Positions 1 through 14,657 of a stretch of DNA of 64,000 nt are shown here, one piece after another. A model generated the notes under the pieces. It had not been told where the DNA came from. It saw only the letters and a list, made by a program, of their open reading frames with translations, and did no database searches. This stretch comes from Symbiopectobacterium purcellii. GTDB taxonomy: Bacteria; Pseudomonadota; Gammaproteobacteria; Enterobacterales; Enterobacteriaceae. The translations under genes and the position numbers were made by a program. The stretch is from contig NZ_CP081864.1 of the NCBI RefSeq assembly GCF_019797845.1, forward strand, positions 4,878,432 through 4,942,431, written 5' to 3'. Position 1 is the first letter of the stretch. Every line of letters begins with the position of its first letter.

Positions 1-920
1 ACGATCGCGACAACCCGGTGCGGCTGTCGCTGAGCGTCAGCGATGAAGAGTATCAGGCATGGCAAAGCGCCATCGATCGCATCGCCTTGCCGGATACCTG
101 CTTTGAACTGATTTACGCACTGCGCCAACAGTTGAATACCACCGACAATGCGCCGTACGTTTCCGATCGACGCTGGAAGAAAGCGCTGCGACTGCTGCAA
201 GCCTGTGCGTTCTTCTCTGGCCGTGAAAGCATTGTTCCGCTTGATATCATCTTGCTGAAAGATTGCCTGTGGCATGACAGGGATTCACAAACGCTGGTGG
301 AACAGCACACCGAGCAACTCATCACCGCACATGCCTATCAGCAACAGGCTCTGCTGTTCCGCTTGCAGCAATTAAACGTGAAACGGCAGCAATATCAGCA
401 GCAACAGAGCGAGTTGCAGGCGATAACGGTCGAAAAACAGGGGGCATTCCTCAGCCGTAAAGCCCACTACCTGCTGCCAGAAGCGCTGAATAAAGAGACG
501 CTAACCGTGGTGTTACAGCGTCCACTGGTATTGAATAATATTGATGTGACACATATCGTGTTAGAAAAAAACGCCTTGCAGTCATGGCTGCAAAAAGGCG
601 GAGAAGGCGAAATCAGGGGAAAACTCAACGGCATCGGGTTTACCCAGCACCTCGACATGTTCGTGGATGACCACCTTCATCTTGCGGTGCGCGATATCAG
701 CCTACAGACCACCATTCTTTCTTTACCTGAAAAACGAGACTGTACCCTACCGACAGAACTTACTGATGAATATGAGAAATTGCGTCAACAGTTGCGCGAG
801 CAGCGACGTCTGTTTCACCACCATCAGCCGTGTTTGTTCATCCCTGCCGACTGGCTGGCAAAAATAGAAGACAGCCTGCAACAGGTCGACGAACAGATAC
901 AGCTCTCGTTACAGGACTGA
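1..920 (+). CDS. ravA: RavA, MoxR-family AAA+ ATPase (C-terminal part)
   Basis: The frame is open from base 3 (D-R-D-N-P-V-R-L) to a TGA at 918-920, so only the last ~305 residues of a ~500-residue protein are here. The AAA+ core with its Walker motifs lies outside the window. What remains is the helical part and the C-terminal region that corresponds to the triple-helix/LARA region of RavA, including a Gln-rich coiled stretch around residues 115-140 of the fragment. In E. coli RavA is a MoxR ATPase that binds the lysine decarboxylase LdcI/CadA and works with ViaA. viaA follows 4 bases downstream, which supports the call. The GTG at 18 is not a real start; it is internal. Confidence 0.9.
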   Translation, partial: DRDNPVRLSLSVSDEEYQAWQSAIDRIALPDTCFELIYALRQQLNTTDNAPYVSDRRWKKALRLLQACAFFSGRESIVPLDIILLKDCLWHDRDSQTLVEQHTEQLITAHAYQQQALLFRLQQLNVKRQQYQQQQSELQAITVEKQGAFLSRKAHYLLPEALNKETLTVVLQRPLVLNNIDVTHIVLEKNALQSWLQKGGEGEIRGKLNGIGFTQHLDMFVDDHLHLAVRDISLQTTILSLPEKRDCTLPTELTDEYEKLRQQLREQRRLFHHHQPCLFIPADWLAKIEDSLQQVDEQIQLSLQD

Positions 921-924
921 TCGA

Positions 925-2394
925 ATGTTAACGTTGGAATCGCTGGAAATGCTGTTGTCCATTGACGAAAACGAGCTCTTGGACGACCTGGTCCTCGCGC
1001 TGTTGGCAACGCCGCAGCTTGCGGTCTTTCTTGAACAGCACCCGAGAATGAAAGCGGCGCTGCTGCACGATCTGCCCGAATGGAAAGCGTCACTCAAGCA
1101 GCGCCTGCGTGCAACCGTGGCACCCGCCGATCTGGAGCGGGAATTTACCTGCTATCAAAATACCCAGACCGTCGACACTCTGACCTTTCAGTCACGCATT
1201 CCGCGTATCGTTAATACGCTGCAAACGGTGGACTCGCCTTTTCTTTCTCAGGCCAACAAGCTGATCGCACAGACAGAACCGACGCTTGGGCAACGGTTTA
1301 GCAACGCCTTCCACGCGTTGTTCTTGCAGCGCTGGAAAATGAGTCTCTCTTTACAAACGGTCTCCTTACACCATCAATTGATGGAAGCCGAAAAAGAGAT
1401 CCTGCTCGACGAATTACAACAGCGGCTAACGCTGACCGGCAAACTGGAAGCCGTTCTGGCAGAGAACGAGACAGCGGCCGGACGATTATGGGATCTCAGC
1501 GCGGGAAAATTGATAAAAACCGAGCTGCAAACCCTGATTAACTTCTGCGACTTTCTGCAAAAACAGCCTTCATTGCAGCGCCTGGCCGAGCGTTTGGGCC
1601 GCAGCCGGGAAACCAAATCGATTATCGCCACCGAAGCGCCGCGCGAAGCGTTTCGCGTGATGGTTCGCGAACCGGATACGGTGCCAGAGCAAGTGGATGG
1701 CATCCATCAAAGCGATGATATTCTGCGCCTGCTCCCCGCCGAATTGGCCGCCATGGGTATCAAAGAGCTGGAATACGAATTCTATCGCCGTTTGCTGGAA
1801 CGGCGGTTGCTGACCTATCGGTTGCAGGGGGAGAACTGGCACGAAAAGGTAATCGAGCGCCCGGTGTCTCACCAGCAAAACGAACAGCAGCCCAGAGGGC
1901 CTTTTATTGTCTGCGTCGATACCTCAGGGTCGATGGGCGGCTTCAATGAACGCTGCGCCAAAGCCTTTTGCCTGGCACTCATGCGCGTAGCCCTTGCTGA
2001 TAATCGCCGCTGCTACATCATGCTGTTTGCCACCGACATCGTGCGCTACGAGTTGACTGCCGTCACCGGTATCGAACAGGCCACGCGCTTTCTTGGTCAA
2101 TCATTTCGTGGCGGCACCAATATGGCAGCCTGTATGTCAGCGTTGCTGGATAAACTGGAAGATGATGTGTGGCACGATGCCGACGCGGTGATGATTTCTG
2201 ATTTCATCGCACAGCGCTTGCCTGAAGAAACCGTGCAACGCGTGCGGCAACGACAGCAACAACATCATCATCGTTTTCATGCCGTTGCGATGTCACAGCA
2301 TGGAAAACCCGGCATCCTGCATATTTTCGACCATATCTGGCACGTGGATACCGGGCTAAAAGGACGTTTACTGCGGCGATTGCGCCACGCCTGA
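925..2394 (+). CDS. viaA: ViaA, VWA-domain partner of RavA
   Basis: A 489-residue protein starting 4 bases after ravA, so the two are co-transcribed and probably translationally coupled. The N-terminal ~300 residues are helical. The C-terminal third is a von Willebrand factor A domain whose MIDAS metal site is visible as [10 protein letters not shown] (DxSxS pattern), followed by the second-site motif F-R-G-G-T-N-M. In E. coli ViaA stimulates RavA ATPase activity, and both associate with respiratory complexes and membrane lipids. Its length matches the E. coli protein (~483 aa). The gene is intact. Confidence 0.93.
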   Translation: MLTLESLEMLLSIDENELLDDLVLALLATPQLAVFLEQHPRMKAALLHDLPEWKASLKQRLRATVAPADLEREFTCYQNTQTVDTLTFQSRIPRIVNTLQTVDSPFLSQANKLIAQTEPTLGQRFSNAFHALFLQRWKMSLSLQTVSLHHQLMEAEKEILLDELQQRLTLTGKLEAVLAENETAAGRLWDLSAGKLIKTELQTLINFCDFLQKQPSLQRLAERLGRSRETKSIIATEAPREAFRVMVREPDTVPEQVDGIHQSDDILRLLPAELAAMGIKELEYEFYRRLLERRLLTYRLQGENWHEKVIERPVSHQQNEQQPRGPFIVCVDTSGSMGGFNERCAKAFCLALMRVALADNRRCYIMLFATDIVRYELTAVTGIEQATRFLGQSFRGGTNMAACMSALLDKLEDDVWHDADAVMISDFIAQRLPEETVQRVRQRQQQHHHRFHAVAMSQHGKPGILHIFDHIWHVDTGLKGRLLRRLRHA

Positions 2395-2415
2395 GCGTAG
2401 CGCCTTCTACAGCGG

Positions 2416-3408
2416 TTACAGCAGTGCTGGCACAGATTCTCTGACCGGCTGCGGCCATACACCGCACTGCACCTGACCAATATGCGCTAATTGCAGCAAT
2501 AACATCACCAGGCGGGACTGCCCGATACCACCGCCGATGGTTTGCGGCATGTCACCACGCAGTAGCGCCTGATGCCACTCCAGGGCCAGACGATCAACAT
2601 CCCCGGTCAGTGTCAATTGACGTTGAAGCGCCTCAGCATCGACACGGATCCCCATGGAAGAGAGCTCAAAAGCATCATTTAACGCTGGGTTCCATACCAG
2701 GATATCGCCGTTCAGCCCTTTCAGACCCTGCTCACCCGCTGACGACCAGTCATCATAATCCGGGGCACGCACATCGTGACGTTCACCGTGGGACAACGCC
2801 CCGCCAATTCCTATCAGGAATACGGCACCCAGCTCTTTGGCAATGGCGCGTTCGCGCCCTTTGGCATCGAGTTCAGGATAACGCTTGAGCAGCGTATCGC
2901 TGTGGACAAAATGAATGGTATCCGGCAGGAAAGGGGCCAGGCCAAACTTGCTGCTCACCTCGGCTTCGGTGCGCTTTATTGCCTGATAAATGTGGTTAAC
3001 AGTGGCTTTCAAATAGCTGATGGAACGCTCGCCATCCCCCATTACGCGTTCCCAATCCCACTGATCGACATAAACAGAGTGGATTGGACTCAAGCGATCT
3101 TCATCCGGGCGCAGCGCCTTCATGTGGGTGTAGATCCCTTCTCCGGCGCTAAAATCATATTCCCCTAAGGTTTTACGCTTCCATTTCGCCAAGGAGTGCA
3201 CCACTTCAAACGTGGCGTCGGGCAGCGCTTTCACGTGTACCTGTACCGCTTTCTCGCTGCCGGAAAGGTTGTCCTGAGTGCCATCGCCCACGTGGCTCAG
3301 TATCGGGGCCTGAACTTCAATCAGGCCCAGCGTCTGCGCCAACTGTGCGGAGAAAAAGGATTTCACAAACGCGATTTGTTGTTGTTTTTCGATATAGCTC
3401 TTTTTCAT
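2416..3408 (-). CDS. asnA: Aspartate-ammonia ligase (asparagine synthetase A)
   Basis: 330 residues, the usual length for AsnA. The enzyme makes asparagine from aspartate, ammonia and ATP and has a class II aminoacyl-tRNA synthetase-like fold. Visible family features include the start [16 protein letters not shown], the segment L-S-G-S-E-K-A-V and the C-terminal G-G-G-I-G-Q-S-R motif 3. It is convergent with viaA and divergent from asnC, which encodes its activator; this is the E. coli arrangement. Expression is expected to be AsnC-dependent and low when asparagine is abundant. Confidence 0.96.
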   Translation of the reverse strand: MKKSYIEKQQQIAFVKSFFSAQLAQTLGLIEVQAPILSHVGDGTQDNLSGSEKAVQVHVKALPDATFEVVHSLAKWKRKTLGEYDFSAGEGIYTHMKALRPDEDRLSPIHSVYVDQWDWERVMGDGERSISYLKATVNHIYQAIKRTEAEVSSKFGLAPFLPDTIHFVHSDTLLKRYPELDAKGRERAIAKELGAVFLIGIGGALSHGERHDVRAPDYDDWSSAGEQGLKGLNGDILVWNPALNDAFELSSMGIRVDAEALQRQLTLTGDVDRLALEWHQALLRGDMPQTIGGGIGQSRLVMLLLQLAHIGQVQCGVWPQPVRESVPALL

Positions 3409-3559
3409 TTACCCATGTCCGTCGTCACTGTCTATTGTGCAATTAAGCAATAGAATGGCGGTGAAACTCAATATTCCAGCAAAGAAACAGGCATCATGGT
3501 TTTGATTCCTCATTTAACGCATGCTAAAAATGAGAAAGAGCTAAATATAAGTAAAAATT
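3409..3559. promoter_or_regulatory. asnA/asnC divergent promoter region
   Basis: 151 bases separate the divergent start codons of asnA and asnC. In E. coli the equivalent interval holds the AsnC-activated asnA promoter and the autorepressed asnC promoter. The interval is AT-rich, but I could not pick out an AsnC operator by eye, so the assignment rests on gene context. Confidence 0.55.
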
Positions 3560-4021
3560 ATGACTGAAATTTATCAGATAGATAATCTTGATCGCGGCAT
3601 CCTCAACGCGTTAATGGAGAATGCCCGCACCCCTTATGCCGAATTGGCCAAGCAGTTTTCGGTGAGCCCCGGCACCATCCACGTTCGTGTAGAAAAAATG
3701 AAGCAGGCTGGCATTATTGTCGGCACTCGGGTTGATGTCAGCCCCAAGCAACTCGGTTACGACGTGTGCTGCTTTATCGGCATCATTTTAAAAAGCGCCA
3801 AGGATTACCCCTCAGCCCTGGAGAAATTAAATAATCTGGAAGAAGTGGTAGAGGCTTACTACACCACGGGACATTACAGCATTTTCATCAAAGTCATGTG
3901 CCGTTCCATAGATGCACTGCAACACGTACTTATCAACAAGATCCAAACCATCGATGAAATTCAGTCTACAGAAACCCTGATCTCGCTACAGAACCCGATC
4001 ATGCGGACGATCACCCCGTAA
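3560..4021 (+). CDS. asnC: AsnC, Lrp/AsnC-family transcriptional regulator
   Basis: 153 residues with the family layout: an N-terminal helix-turn-helix (A-E-L-A-K-Q-F-S-V-S-P-G-T-I-H-V-R-V at about residues 24-45) and a C-terminal RAM/effector domain ending L-I-S-L-Q-N-P-I-M-R. AsnC senses asparagine, activates asnA and represses itself. It is divergent from asnA and is followed by mioC and the replication origin. In E. coli transcription from this side can run towards oriC, so asnC/mioC transcription may influence origin firing. Confidence 0.95.
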   Translation: MTEIYQIDNLDRGILNALMENARTPYAELAKQFSVSPGTIHVRVEKMKQAGIIVGTRVDVSPKQLGYDVCCFIGIILKSAKDYPSALEKLNNLEEVVEAYYTTGHYSIFIKVMCRSIDALQHVLINKIQTIDEIQSTETLISLQNPIMRTITP

Positions 4022-4042
4022 ACGTCAACAGGTATATCCCTA

Positions 4043-4051
4043 TTATCCACA
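4043..4051 (+). promoter_or_regulatory. Consensus DnaA box upstream of mioC
   Basis: An exact TTATCCACA lies 62 bases before the mioC start. The E. coli mioC promoter is repressed by DnaA through a box in this position, which ties mioC transcription to initiation timing. The base match is seen directly; repression is inferred by analogy. Confidence 0.75.
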
Positions 4052-4112
4052 GGTAGATAACAGCTCGAACACAGCGTACAATACCGCATCTTTTATTCGG
4101 GCGGGATCGAGC

Positions 4113-4556
4113 ATGGCAGACATTACGCTTATCAGCGGCAGTACGTTAGGCAGTGCCGATTATGTGGCAGAACATCTGGCAGAGTTACTGGAACAGCAAG
4201 GCTTTTCCACTGATGTTCAGCATGGCCCACAACTGGACGACCTCCCGCAGAGCGGAATATGGCTACTGGTGAGCTCAACCCACGGTGCCGGTGAATTACC
4301 GGATAACCTGCAACCCCTGTTTAAACAGATCAGCGATCGCAAAGCAGATCTTTCGCAGGTTCGTTATGGTGCGATCGGGATCGGCAGTAAAGAGTACGAC
4401 ACCTTCTGTGGTGCGATCGTTACCGTGGATCGTATTCTTGCGGATCGTGGCGCAAAAAGGATCGGTGAGATGTTGCAGATCGACATTACCGAGCACGATA
4501 TTCCCGAGGATCCAGCAGAAATTTGGTTGGCTCCGTGGGTAGAATTACTCAATTAA
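4113..4556 (+). CDS. mioC: MioC, flavodoxin-like FMN protein
   Basis: 147 residues with a single flavodoxin-like domain. The FMN phosphate loop is visible near the N-terminus (S-G-S-T-L-G-S-A-D-Y), and a typical flavodoxin segment reads S-S-T-H-G-A-G-E-L-P-D. MioC was linked to biotin synthase activity in E. coli. It sits next to oriC with a DnaA box in its promoter. The length matches the E. coli protein (147 aa) and the gene is intact. Confidence 0.95.
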   Translation: MADITLISGSTLGSADYVAEHLAELLEQQGFSTDVQHGPQLDDLPQSGIWLLVSSTHGAGELPDNLQPLFKQISDRKADLSQVRYGAIGIGSKEYDTFCGAIVTVDRILADRGAKRIGEMLQIDITEHDIPEDPAEIWLAPWVELLN

Positions 4557-4578
4557 GCGGTTTATTTAGCCACTTAAT

Positions 4579-4845
4579 TGTGTATAACTTTATGTATATC
4601 CGGGTGAAAACCGGTAGTTATCCCAATAACAACCGCTGTTCGTTTTTTGACATGTGAATAACCGCCTGTTTTGATCCCAGGCTATACGGTGCAGGATCAC
4701 CGATCATTCACAGCAAACGATCGTCAACAATCTGTTGATCTTCATCTGGAAAAAGTACTTATCCACAAGCAGTATGGATCCTAATAATAGATCCAATAAG
4801 AAGATCTCTATATAAAAAGATCTTTATTTAACTACCGACGATCCA
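4579..4845. other. oriC: oriC, chromosomal replication origin
   Basis: The 406-base gap between mioC and mnmG holds all enterobacterial oriC parts, in E. coli order. DnaA boxes seen: TGTGTATAA at 4579-4587 (R4 position), TTATCCCAA at 4619-4627 (weak), TGTGAATAA at 4653-4661, TCATTCACA at 4704-4712 (weak) and the consensus TTATCCACA at 4759-4767 (R1 position). An IHF-like site lies at 4728-4740 (CAATCTGTTGATC). Three AT-rich 13-mers ending in GATC lie at 4781-4793, 4794-4806 and 4810-4822 on the mnmG side and form the unwinding element. Ten GATC (Dam/SeqA) sites occur between 4673 and 4845, with one more near 4902. The remaining bases to 4962 carry the mnmG promoter region. Confidence 0.93.
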
Positions 4846-4962
4846 ACGGGCTTGTCGTTTGCGTAAACTTGAGTAGAATCCCCTTCCCCAAGGCAAGCAA
4901 TGATCTTAGGCACACATCGTTAACCCGACTATTCTCGTTAACACCACGCGAGGTGCAGTACC

Positions 4963-6852
4963 ATGTTTTATCCAGATCCTTTTGACGTCATAGTGATCGG
5001 CGGTGGTCATGCGGGCACAGAAGCCGCCATGGCAGCGGCACGCATGGGGCGTCAAACCCTGTTATTGACACACAATATCGATACGCTGGGACAAATGTCC
5101 TGCAATCCGGCTATTGGTGGGATCGGAAAGGGACATCTGGTTAAAGAGATCGATGCCATGGGCGGCTTGATGGCTCGCGCGGTCGATCGGGGCGGCATTC
5201 AGTTTAGAATACTAAACAACAGTAAAGGCCCTGCCGTTCGCGCCACCCGAGCACAGGCGGATCGCGTGCTTTATCGTCAAGCAGTACGCACTGCGCTGGA
5301 GAACCAGACGAACCTGACGATCTTCCAACAGGCGGTTGACGATCTTATTGTTGAGAACGATCGTGTGGTCGGTGCTGTTACCCAAATGGGACTGAAATTC
5401 CGCGCCAAAACGGTGGTGCTGACCGTTGGGACATTCCTTGACGGCAAAATTCACATCGGCCTGGATAACTACAGCGGTGGACGTGCTGGCGATCCGCCCT
5501 CCATTCCGCTATCGCGCAGACTGCGTGAGCTGCCGCTGCGTGTCAGCCGTCTTAAAACCGGTACGCCACCGCGTATCGATGCGCGCACCATTGATTTCAG
5601 CGTACTGGCGCAACAGCACGGTGATAACCCAATGCCAGTGTTCTCGTTCCTGGGGAATGCCAGCGAGCACCCGGCACAGATGCCGTGCTACATCACGCAC
5701 ACCAATGAAAAAACCCATGAGGTGATCCGCAATAACCTGGATCGCAGCCCGATGTATGCCGGTGTGATCGAGGGGATTGGCCCGCGTTATTGCCCATCGA
5801 TTGAAGACAAGGTGATGCGCTTTGCCGATCGCAATGCGCATCAGATTTTCCTTGAGCCTGAAGGGTTGACCAGTAACGAAATCTACCCCAACGGCATTTC
5901 AACCAGCCTGCCCTTCGACGTACAGTGTCAAATCGTCCGTTCGATGCAAGGCATGGAAAACGCCAAAATCGTGCGCCCCGGTTATGCTATCGAATACGAT
6001 TTCTTCGATCCGCGCGATCTTAAACCCACGCTGGAGAGCAAATTTATCCACGGTTTGTTCTTTGCAGGACAGATAAACGGCACAACCGGTTACGAAGAAG
6101 CCGCTGCTCAGGGCATGCTGGCTGGCTTAAACGCGGCACGTCTGGCGTTCGATCAGGACGGTTGGTTCCCACGTCGCGATCAGGCGTATCTGGGCGTTCT
6201 GGTGGACGACCTGTGCACGCTCGGCACCAAAGAACCCTACCGCATGTTCACCTCGCGTGCTGAATACCGCCTGATGCTGCGCGAAGACAACGCCGATCTG
6301 CGTCTCACAGAAATTGGCCGTGAACTCGGTATGGTGGACGATTATCGCTGGGCGCGCTTTAACGAGAAGCTGGAACAGATTGAGCAGGAACGCCAGCGCC
6401 TGCGCGACATTCGCGTTAATCCTCACAGTGAACAGCGAGAAGCTGTGAATGCGTTGCTGAAAACGCCTCTGTCGCGTGAAGCGACCGGTGAGGAGCTGCT
6501 GCGTCGCCCTGAGATGGATTACGCCACCCTGACCTCGTTACCGATGTTCTCGCCTGCGTTGACGGATGTTCAGGCGGCAGAGCAGGTTGAAATTCAGGTG
6601 AAGTACGAAGGGTACATCGCGCGCCAGCAAGATGAGATTGAAAAACAGCTGCGCAATGAGAGTACCGTGCTGCCAGCGGATCTGGATTATGGTCAGGTGA
6701 GTGGGCTTTCTAACGAAGTGAAAGCCAAACTCAACGACCACAAACCGGGATCGATTGGTCAGGCATCGCGTATTTCGGGAATTACCCCAGCAGCGATCTC
6801 TATTCTACTGGTTTGGCTGAAAAAACAAGGGCTGCTGCGCCGCAGCGCCTGA
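4963..6852 (+). CDS. mnmG: MnmG (GidA), tRNA U34 carboxymethylaminomethyl-modification enzyme subunit
   Basis: 629 residues, the normal length. With MnmE (encoded at the other end of this window) it adds the aminomethyl-type group to wobble uridine 34 of certain tRNAs, using FAD, NADH and methylene-tetrahydrofolate. The N-terminal Rossmann motif is visible as [12 protein letters not shown], followed by the conserved [15 protein letters not shown]. The C-terminal region contains the conserved S-G-L-S-N-E-V. It is the first gene rightwards of oriC. rsmG follows in the same direction, as in E. coli. Confidence 0.97.
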   Translation: MFYPDPFDVIVIGGGHAGTEAAMAAARMGRQTLLLTHNIDTLGQMSCNPAIGGIGKGHLVKEIDAMGGLMARAVDRGGIQFRILNNSKGPAVRATRAQADRVLYRQAVRTALENQTNLTIFQQAVDDLIVENDRVVGAVTQMGLKFRAKTVVLTVGTFLDGKIHIGLDNYSGGRAGDPPSIPLSRRLRELPLRVSRLKTGTPPRIDARTIDFSVLAQQHGDNPMPVFSFLGNASEHPAQMPCYITHTNEKTHEVIRNNLDRSPMYAGVIEGIGPRYCPSIEDKVMRFADRNAHQIFLEPEGLTSNEIYPNGISTSLPFDVQCQIVRSMQGMENAKIVRPGYAIEYDFFDPRDLKPTLESKFIHGLFFAGQINGTTGYEEAAAQGMLAGLNAARLAFDQDGWFPRRDQAYLGVLVDDLCTLGTKEPYRMFTSRAEYRLMLREDNADLRLTEIGRELGMVDDYRWARFNEKLEQIEQERQRLRDIRVNPHSEQREAVNALLKTPLSREATGEELLRRPEMDYATLTSLPMFSPALTDVQAAEQVEIQVKYEGYIARQQDEIEKQLRNESTVLPADLDYGQVSGLSNEVKAKLNDHKPGSIGQASRISGITPAAISILLVWLKKQGLLRRSA

Positions 6853-6938
6853 TAACCGGTGCGGATAGCGCACTACGGTGTGTCATTTGGTGGCTGTTCC
6901 TGACAGCCACGTTTCATCAGATATGGCAGGATAAGCGC

Positions 6939-7559
6939 GTGAAACACAAATTAGACGCTCTGTTGCAGCGGGCTGGCATTTTGGTCAGTGAACAACAAAA
7001 AAATTCGCTAATCCAGTATGTCGAAATGCTGCACAAATGGAACAAGGCTTATAATCTCACCTCAGTGCGCGACCCGCAGGAGATGCTGGTTCGGCATATC
7101 ATGGATAGCATCGTGGTTGAGCCGCATTTGCAGGGCGATCGGTTTATCGATGTGGGTACCGGGCCGGGATTACCAGGTATTCCACTGGCTATTGTACGTC
7201 CGTCAGCGTCATTCACGCTGCTGGATAGCTTGGGAAAACGCGTGCGTTTTCTGCGACAGGTTCAGCATGAACTTAAGCTGGATAATGTCTTTCCGGTGCA
7301 GTCTCGGGTTGAGGAATTCACCGCCGAACCGCCTTTCGATGGCGTAATCAGCCGTGCTTTTGCCTCTTTGCTTGATATGCTGGCGTGGTGCAAACATCTG
7401 CCTGCATCGGCAAACGGACGTTTTTATGCCCTGAAAGGGGTAGTGCCGGAAGAGGAATTAACTGCATTACCTGCATCGATAGTGGTAGAGCGTATTGTGC
7501 GTTTATCGGTACCTGGATTGGACGCTGAACGCCATTTGGTGATTCTTAAAGCAAACTAA
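6939..7559 (+). CDS. rsmG: RsmG (GidB), 16S rRNA m7G527 methyltransferase
   Basis: 206 residues from a GTG at 6939 preceded by GGCAGGA. The reading frame is open further upstream (to 6813), but that extension overlaps mnmG and has no counterpart in E. coli RsmG, which begins at the equivalent K-L-D-A-L-L-Like segment. It methylates N7 of G527 in 16S rRNA using SAM. The SAM-binding motif is visible as [14 protein letters not shown], followed by [12 protein letters not shown]. It lies 86 bases after mnmG. Confidence 0.95.
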   Translation: MKHKLDALLQRAGILVSEQQKNSLIQYVEMLHKWNKAYNLTSVRDPQEMLVRHIMDSIVVEPHLQGDRFIDVGTGPGLPGIPLAIVRPSASFTLLDSLGKRVRFLRQVQHELKLDNVFPVQSRVEEFTAEPPFDGVISRAFASLLDMLAWCKHLPASANGRFYALKGVVPEEELTALPASIVVERIVRLSVPGLDAERHLVILKAN

Positions 7560-7932
7560 TTTTGCGTTTTATCAAATAAATTATAACTAATTGTATCAGA
7601 GAGACCTTTTAAGCCAGAAGGGTATTATTTGCGGAAAAATGGACACCGATCACCATTTTTTTACAAAACCTGGCCGCCTTGCACACTATTTGTTTCTCTT
7701 CGAATAGTAACTCGAGAAATTAATTGTCGGTGTAGATTGCGAATGAAAAATCCAGATGTTAAAGACATAAATAAATAATGTTAATGATGTCAATACGCAG
7801 TGCACGGGATGTTTTCGAGGCGTTTTAAAAAGAGTCGTTATTTAACTATTTGAATTTAATTAAGATAAATAGCTATTTTTGCTAAAGACTTAAAAAAATC
7901 AGATCTGATATAAAGCCTATATGTCATTTTTA

Positions 7933-7948
7933 TGTGATTGATATCACA
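7933..7948. promoter_or_regulatory. CRP-type operator, perfect TGTGA-N6-TCACA
   Basis: TGTGATTGATATCACA matches both CRP half-sites exactly with the six-base spacer, and the flanks are AT-rich as expected for a strong site. It lies about 130 bases upstream of the predicted atp -35 element. That is further than usual for simple CRP activation, so it may serve another start site or act indirectly. Operator function is inferred from the match. Confidence 0.7.
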
Positions 7949-8061
7949 TATTATCGGGTTATTGAAAGGCTTACGGGCCGCGGCTGCTGTCAGGATTGTT
8001 AGTAAAAATAGGGCTTGAATAAGAGATTTAAATTATTGTTCACCTTTTTGCTACTTATCGA

Positions 8062-8089
8062 TTGAATTCGCAGGCGTGAACCGTATAAT
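8062..8089 (+). promoter_or_regulatory. Predicted sigma70 promoter of the atp operon
   Basis: TTGAAT (8062-8067), a 16-base spacer and a perfect TATAAT (8084-8089), about 90 bases before atpI. The position is consistent with the main E. coli atp promoter upstream of atpI. Confidence 0.65.
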
Positions 8090-8177
8090 TTGCTCGTTTT
8101 TTGCCGCTTGACTCGATGGAATAAAGGCAGTTTTATACGTCAGTCAGCCTCTGGAACAGGAATGAAGAGCAAAACGC

Positions 8178-9369
<1,192 letters not shown>

Positions 9370-9401
9370 TTTTTCTTTCAACATAATAACGTTCTAACTG
9401 A

Positions 9402-9659
<258 letters not shown>

Positions 9660-9719
9660 CCCGGTAACGCCGGTTAGGTATTTAACATCAATTATTTAAC
9701 TTAAAAGAGGCATTGTGTT

Positions 9720-10190
9720 GTGAATATTAATGCAACAATCCTCGGCCAAGCCATTGCGTTCGTCCTGTTTGTCTGGTTTTGCATGAAGTTTGTATGGCCG
9801 CCGTTAATGGCTGCCATCGAGAAGCGTCAGAAAGAGATTGCTGACGGTTTGGCTTCTGCGGAACGTGCCAAAAAAGATTTGAACTTAGCGCAGGCCAATG
9901 CCACCGATCAGCTGAAAAAAGCCAAAGCGGAAGCTCAGGTGATCGTCGAGCAAGCCAATAAACGCCGTGCTCAGATCCTGGATGAGGCCAAAGCGGAAGC
10001 AGAAGCTGAACGTAGCAAAATCGTGGCGCAGGCGCAGGCTGAAATTGAAGCCGAACGTAAACGTGCTCGTGAAGAGCTGCGTAAACAGGTTGCCATGCTT
10101 GCGATTGCCGGTGCCGAGAAGATTATTGAACGTTCCGTGGATGAAGCTGCTAACAGCGACATCGTTGATAAACTGGTCGCTGAACTGTAA
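9720..10190 (+). CDS. atpF: ATP synthase subunit b (F0 stalk)
   Basis: 156 residues (as in E. coli) from a GTG start. One N-terminal membrane helix is followed by a long Ala/Lys/Glu-rich coiled coil typical of the peripheral stalk that links F0 to delta and alpha. An AAGAGG motif lies 10 bases upstream of the GTG, so the start is well supported. Confidence 0.96.
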   Translation: MNINATILGQAIAFVLFVWFCMKFVWPPLMAAIEKRQKEIADGLASAERAKKDLNLAQANATDQLKKAKAEAQVIVEQANKRRAQILDEAKAEAEAERSKIVAQAQAEIEAERKRAREELRKQVAMLAIAGAEKIIERSVDEAANSDIVDKLVAEL

Positions 10191-10204
10191 GGAGGGAGGG
10201 GCCG

Positions 10205-10738
10205 ATGTCTGAATTTGTCACGGTAGCTCGCCCCTACGCCAAAGCAGCTTTTGACTTTGCGGTTGGACATCAGGCCGTTGAACGCTGGCAGAACATGCTG
10301 GCGTTTGCCGCTGAAGTCACACGCAATGAACAGGTTGCCGCTCTGCTGTCCGGTGCTATGGCACCGAATCTGCTGGCGAGCACGTTCATTGACGTGTGTG
10401 GCGATCAGTTGGATGAGCCCGGCCAGAACCTGATTAAGGTGATGGCAGAAAATGGGCGTTTACTGGTGCTTCCTGAAGTTCTGGAACAGTTTGCGCAACT
10501 CCGTGCCGCGCAGGAGTCGACGGTTGACGTCGAAGTCACTTCCGCGAGCGCACTGAGTGAACCGCAGCTGGACAAGATTACTTCCGCCATGGAAAAACGC
10601 CTGTCACGCAAAGTGAAGCTGAATTGCAAAATTGATAAGTCTGTTGTCGCAGGCGTGGTGATCCGCGCGGGCGACATGGTGATAGATGGCAGTATTCGCG
10701 GCCGTCTGGAACGCCTCGCAGACGTCTTGCAGTCTTAA
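10205..10738 (+). CDS. atpH: ATP synthase subunit delta (F1 stalk)
   Basis: 177 residues, the E. coli length. Delta caps F1 and binds the b-dimer. It starts with the family-typical [15 protein letters not shown]. An AAGGAGGGAGG ribosome-binding site overlaps the end of atpF, which favours coupled translation. atpA follows after 12 bases. Confidence 0.96.
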   Translation: MSEFVTVARPYAKAAFDFAVGHQAVERWQNMLAFAAEVTRNEQVAALLSGAMAPNLLASTFIDVCGDQLDEPGQNLIKVMAENGRLLVLPEVLEQFAQLRAAQESTVDVEVTSASALSEPQLDKITSAMEKRLSRKVKLNCKIDKSVVAGVVIRAGDMVIDGSIRGRLERLADVLQS

Positions 10739-10750
10739 GGGGACTGGAGC

Positions 10751-12292
10751 ATGCAACTGAATTCCACCGAAATCAGCGAACTGATCAAGCAGCGCATTGC
10801 TCAGTTCAATGTGGTGAGCGAAGCTCACAATGAAGGTACTATTGTTTCCATTAGTGACGGGATCATTCGCGTACACGGTCTGGCCGATGTAATGCAGGGG
10901 GAGATGATCTCCCTGCCTGGCAACCGTTACGCTATCGCCCTGAACCTGGAGCGCGACTCCGTGGGTGTGGTGGTGATGGGTCCGTACGCTGACCTCGCCG
11001 AAGGCATGAAGGTCAAGTGTACCGGCCGTATTCTGGAAGTGCCGGTTGGTCGTGGTCTGCTGGGCCGCGTGGTGAATACCCTGGGTGCACCTATCGACGG
11101 CAAAGGCCCGGTTGAGAACGACGGGTTCTCTCCGGTAGAAGCGATCGCACCGGGCGTTATCGAACGTCAATCCGTTGATCAGCCGGTACAGACGGGCTAC
11201 AAGTCCGTTGACGCCATGATCCCGATTGGTCGTGGTCAGCGTGAATTGATTATCGGCGACCGTCAGACGGGTAAAACCGCACTGGCTATCGACGCCATCA
11301 TCAACCAGCGCGATTCCGGCATCAAGTGCGTGTACGTGGCCATCGGCCAGAAAGCCTCCACCATTTCTAACGTGGTGCGTAAACTGGAAGAGCACGGCGC
11401 ATTGGCCAACACCATCGTGGTGGTCGCTACGGCGTCTGAATCTGCTGCACTGCAATACCTGGCGCCGTATGCCGGTTGTGCGATGGGTGAATACTTCCGT
11501 GACCGCGGTGAAGATGCACTGATCATTTACGATGACTTGTCCAAACAGGCCGTCGCTTATCGTCAAATTTCCCTGCTGCTCCGTCGTCCGCCAGGTCGTG
11601 AAGCTTACCCAGGCGACGTTTTCTACCTCCACTCCCGTTTGCTGGAGCGCGCGGCACGCGTTAATGCTGATTACGTAGAAGCGTTTACCAAGGGTGAAGT
11701 TAAAGGGCAAACCGGTTCCTTGACGGCGCTGCCGATCATCGAAACGCAGGCAGGTGACGTTTCCGCGTTCGTTCCGACCAACGTAATCTCGATTACCGAT
11801 GGTCAGATCTTCCTGGAATCTAACCTGTTCAACGCCGGTATCCGTCCTGCTGTTAACCCAGGGATTTCCGTATCCCGCGTGGGTGGTGCAGCACAGACCA
11901 AGATCATGAAAAAACTGTCCGGTGGTATCCGTACCGCGCTGGCGCAGTATCGTGAACTGGCGGCGTTCTCCCAGTTTGCTTCGGATCTGGATGATGCAAC
12001 GCGTAAGCAGCTGAATCATGGTCAGAAAGTAACTGAACTGCTGAAACAGAAACAGTATGCGCCGATGTCGGTTGCGCAGCAGTCTCTGGTGCTGTTCGCT
12101 GCGGAACGTGGCTATCTGGCTGATGTTGAACTGGCGAAAGTAGGCAGCTTCGAAGCGGCGCTGTTGGCGTATGCCGACCGCGAGCACGGCGATCTTCTGC
12201 AACAAATCGACCAGACTGGCGCTTATAACGATGAGATCGAGGGTAAGTTCAAAACTATCCTTGATACCTTCAAGGCAACCCAGTCCTGGTAA
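10751..12292 (+). CDS. atpA: ATP synthase subunit alpha (F1)
   Basis: 513 residues, identical in length to the E. coli protein. The P-loop G-D-R-Q-T-G-K-T-A is near residues 169-177. Alpha alternates with beta in the F1 hexamer, carries the non-catalytic nucleotide sites and contributes the arginine finger. A 610-codon open frame on the opposite strand is an effect of the strong codon bias of this highly expressed gene, not a second gene. Confidence 0.98.
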   Translation: MQLNSTEISELIKQRIAQFNVVSEAHNEGTIVSISDGIIRVHGLADVMQGEMISLPGNRYAIALNLERDSVGVVVMGPYADLAEGMKVKCTGRILEVPVGRGLLGRVVNTLGAPIDGKGPVENDGFSPVEAIAPGVIERQSVDQPVQTGYKSVDAMIPIGRGQRELIIGDRQTGKTALAIDAIINQRDSGIKCVYVAIGQKASTISNVVRKLEEHGALANTIVVVATASESAALQYLAPYAGCAMGEYFRDRGEDALIIYDDLSKQAVAYRQISLLLRRPPGREAYPGDVFYLHSRLLERAARVNADYVEAFTKGEVKGQTGSLTALPIIETQAGDVSAFVPTNVISITDGQIFLESNLFNAGIRPAVNPGISVSRVGGAAQTKIMKKLSGGIRTALAQYRELAAFSQFASDLDDATRKQLNHGQKVTELLKQKQYAPMSVAQQSLVLFAAERGYLADVELAKVGSFEAALLAYADREHGDLLQQIDQTGAYNDEIEGKFKTILDTFKATQSW

Positions 12293-12344
12293 CGCCCGTA
12301 GGCCTGCCTGATGGCAGGCCTTCAGGCATTGAGGAGATGCAAAG

Positions 12345-14638
<2,294 letters not shown>

Positions 14639-14657
14639 CGTCTGTTAGGAGGTTGAT

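Larger units (their letters stand above)
7560..8177. promoter_or_regulatory. rsmG-atpI intergenic region (618 bases)
   Basis: AT-rich and without a convincing gene. It holds a perfect CRP-type palindrome (7933-7948) and a good sigma70-like promoter (8062-8089) that together precede the ATP synthase operon. A 63-codon open frame crossing the atpI start is a shadow of atpI. Nothing else is supported in 7560-7930. Confidence 0.6.

Noticed and set aside
6813..6938. N-terminal extension of rsmG into the end of mnmG
   Set aside because: The extension has no ribosome site and no counterpart in the family; GTG 6939 gives the normal length.
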